Origin: VBCG01 sp044226535
GTDB taxonomy: Bacteria > Pseudomonadota > Gammaproteobacteria > Burkholderiales > Casimicrobiaceae
Assembly (NCBI GenBank): GCA_044226535.1
Contig: JBGAGT010000005.1
Coordinates: 62,001-126,000, forward strand
Reading direction: 5' to 3'
DNA: 64,000 nt
The notes beneath the pieces were generated by a model. It did not search any database. It saw only the letters and a program-made list of their open reading frames with translations, and had not been told where the DNA came from. The first letter of the stretch is position 1, and every line of letters begins with the position of its first letter. This document shows, piece by piece, positions 63,321-64,000 of this stretch. The position numbers and the translations under genes were made by a program.

Positions 63321-64000
63321 ATGACCATGGGGAAATCGCAGAGACCAACCACCCGGGTGGCGACCGGCACGATTCCCGTTCTGTTCGAGCGGATGCTGGC
63401 GGACCTCTCCGCCCAGTTCATCAACCTCGCGCCGGCCGAAGTCGATGACGCGATCGACACCGCGCTGCAAAGGATCGCGAGAATCCTCGGCGCCGATCGC
63501 AGCAACTTGATCCGCTTCGAGGCCGACGAGGCCCATGTCACGCACTCCGGTGCGCTCAACGGTGTGCCGAGAAGCCTCGCAAGCAGGATCGAGAGTCGCT
63601 TCCCCTGGGCGAGCGGGCGCCTTCGCCAGGGACATCCGGTCGTTGTACGCAGCCTGGACGCACTCCCCGGCGACGCGAGCATCGATCTCGCGAGCTGGCG
63701 CGCGTTGGGCGTGCAATCGCACCTGTCAGTGCCGTTGCGCGTCGGCGGCCGCATCGAGGGCGCGCTTGCGTTCGGCTGCTTGCGCACGGCGCACGATTGG
63801 CCGGAACAGATCGTCGAGCGCATCGGCGTGCTGGCCGACGTCTTCGCGAACGCGCTCGATCACAAGCGCGCGCAACTGGCCCTCGACACCGCGCTTCGCG
63901 TCGAGCAGCTGGTCTCCCGGATCCTGGCGGAGATGCTGACCACCAGCCGCGACGAGCGCTCTTCCACGATCCAGTCGGGACTTGGTGCCGTCGCGCGGGC
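63321..64000 (+). CDS. GAF-domain sensor protein, 5' part only (226 codons)
   Basis: The frame stays open from ATG 63321 to the end of the window, so the gene is cut off on the right. Residues 15-180 form a GAF domain: FERMLADLSAQFINLAPAEVDDAIDTALQRIARILGADRSNLIRFEAD, SHLSVPLRVGGRIEGALAFGCLRTAHDWPEQIVERIGVLADVFANALDHKRAQ. The segment after it (LDTALRVEQLVSRILAEMLTTS) looks like a linker to a second module. The start of this type of gene is typical of GAF-containing sensor kinases or of NtrC-like activators; which one it is lies outside the window. It diverges from the Bug gene, 59 bases apart. Confidence 0.8.
   Translation, partial: MTMGKSQRPTTRVATGTIPVLFERMLADLSAQFINLAPAEVDDAIDTALQRIARILGADRSNLIRFEADEAHVTHSGALNGVPRSLASRIESRFPWASGRLRQGHPVVVRSLDALPGDASIDLASWRALGVQSHLSVPLRVGGRIEGALAFGCLRTAHDWPEQIVERIGVLADVFANALDHKRAQLALDTALRVEQLVSRILAEMLTTSRDERSSTIQSGLGAVAR

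Overview
This is a high-GC betaproteobacterial chromosome segment. A shape operon mreB-mreC-mreD-mrdA-rodA runs divergently from gatC-gatA-gatB, an arrangement characteristic of Betaproteobacteria. A tolB-pal-cpoB block, an rlpA gene, TctC/Bug-type and potABCD-like transporters and the overall codon use agree with this. The exact genus cannot be read from the sequence.

Positions 1 to about 10.7 kb form an accessory island that is visibly poorer in G+C than the rest. It ends exactly at the 3' side of a tRNA-Lys(TTT) gene (10807-10883, minus), a classical integration site. Its left part (25-2202) is a chain of small phage-like genes with overlapping starts and stops. The remainder (2353-10622) is cargo: a three-gene TIGR04255-type cassette, a secreted IPTL-CTERM-like protein, a DUF4062 (TIR-like) protein with a C-terminal winged helix, a DUF1353 membrane protein, and a minus-strand set of a 65-residue helical protein, a papain/C39-like cysteine peptidase and a degenerate Mrr-like nuclease. 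The last set is the best candidate here for an undescribed system, probably in phage defence. No integrase is visible; the other end of the island lies to the left of the window.

From 10.9 to 24 kb the core genome carries a MarR-DHA2 efflux unit with a palindromic operator over an apparently leaderless start, DUF1178, a YeeE/TsuA-type thiosulfate transporter, an ECF sigma/anti-sigma pair, a TauE/SafE exporter, mutY, and the envelope genes cpoB, pal, tolB and rlpA. The tolQRA genes are not next to tolB. From 24 to 48 kb about forty short, mostly plus-strand genes follow, many overlapping by four bases. They encode stand-alone small domains (EVE-like, YciI, DUF1801, NTF2, TfoX-N, DUF1697, NIPSNAP, AHSA1, VOC, DUF1330, DUF1810, DUF167, GFA), two regulators, DNA-repair glycosylases, a LanC-like protein, small membrane proteins and a KAS III-like enzyme.

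From 48 to 64 kb lie the cell-shape operon (minus), gatCAB (plus), a kbp-like BON-LysM gene followed by a very acidic small protein, a polyamine-type ABC transporter, a Bug/TctC solute-binding protein, and the beginning of a GAF-domain sensor cut off by the window end.

Repeats are a second theme. A REP-like palindrome based on TCATCCCCGCGAAAGCGGGG occurs about nine times. Two of its occurrences sit in frame inside the LanC-like gene. Two homologous composite elements of about 290 bp (12909-13203 and 47839-48130) end in inverted copies of it, and both contain a long hairpin whose arms differ between the copies by compensatory changes.
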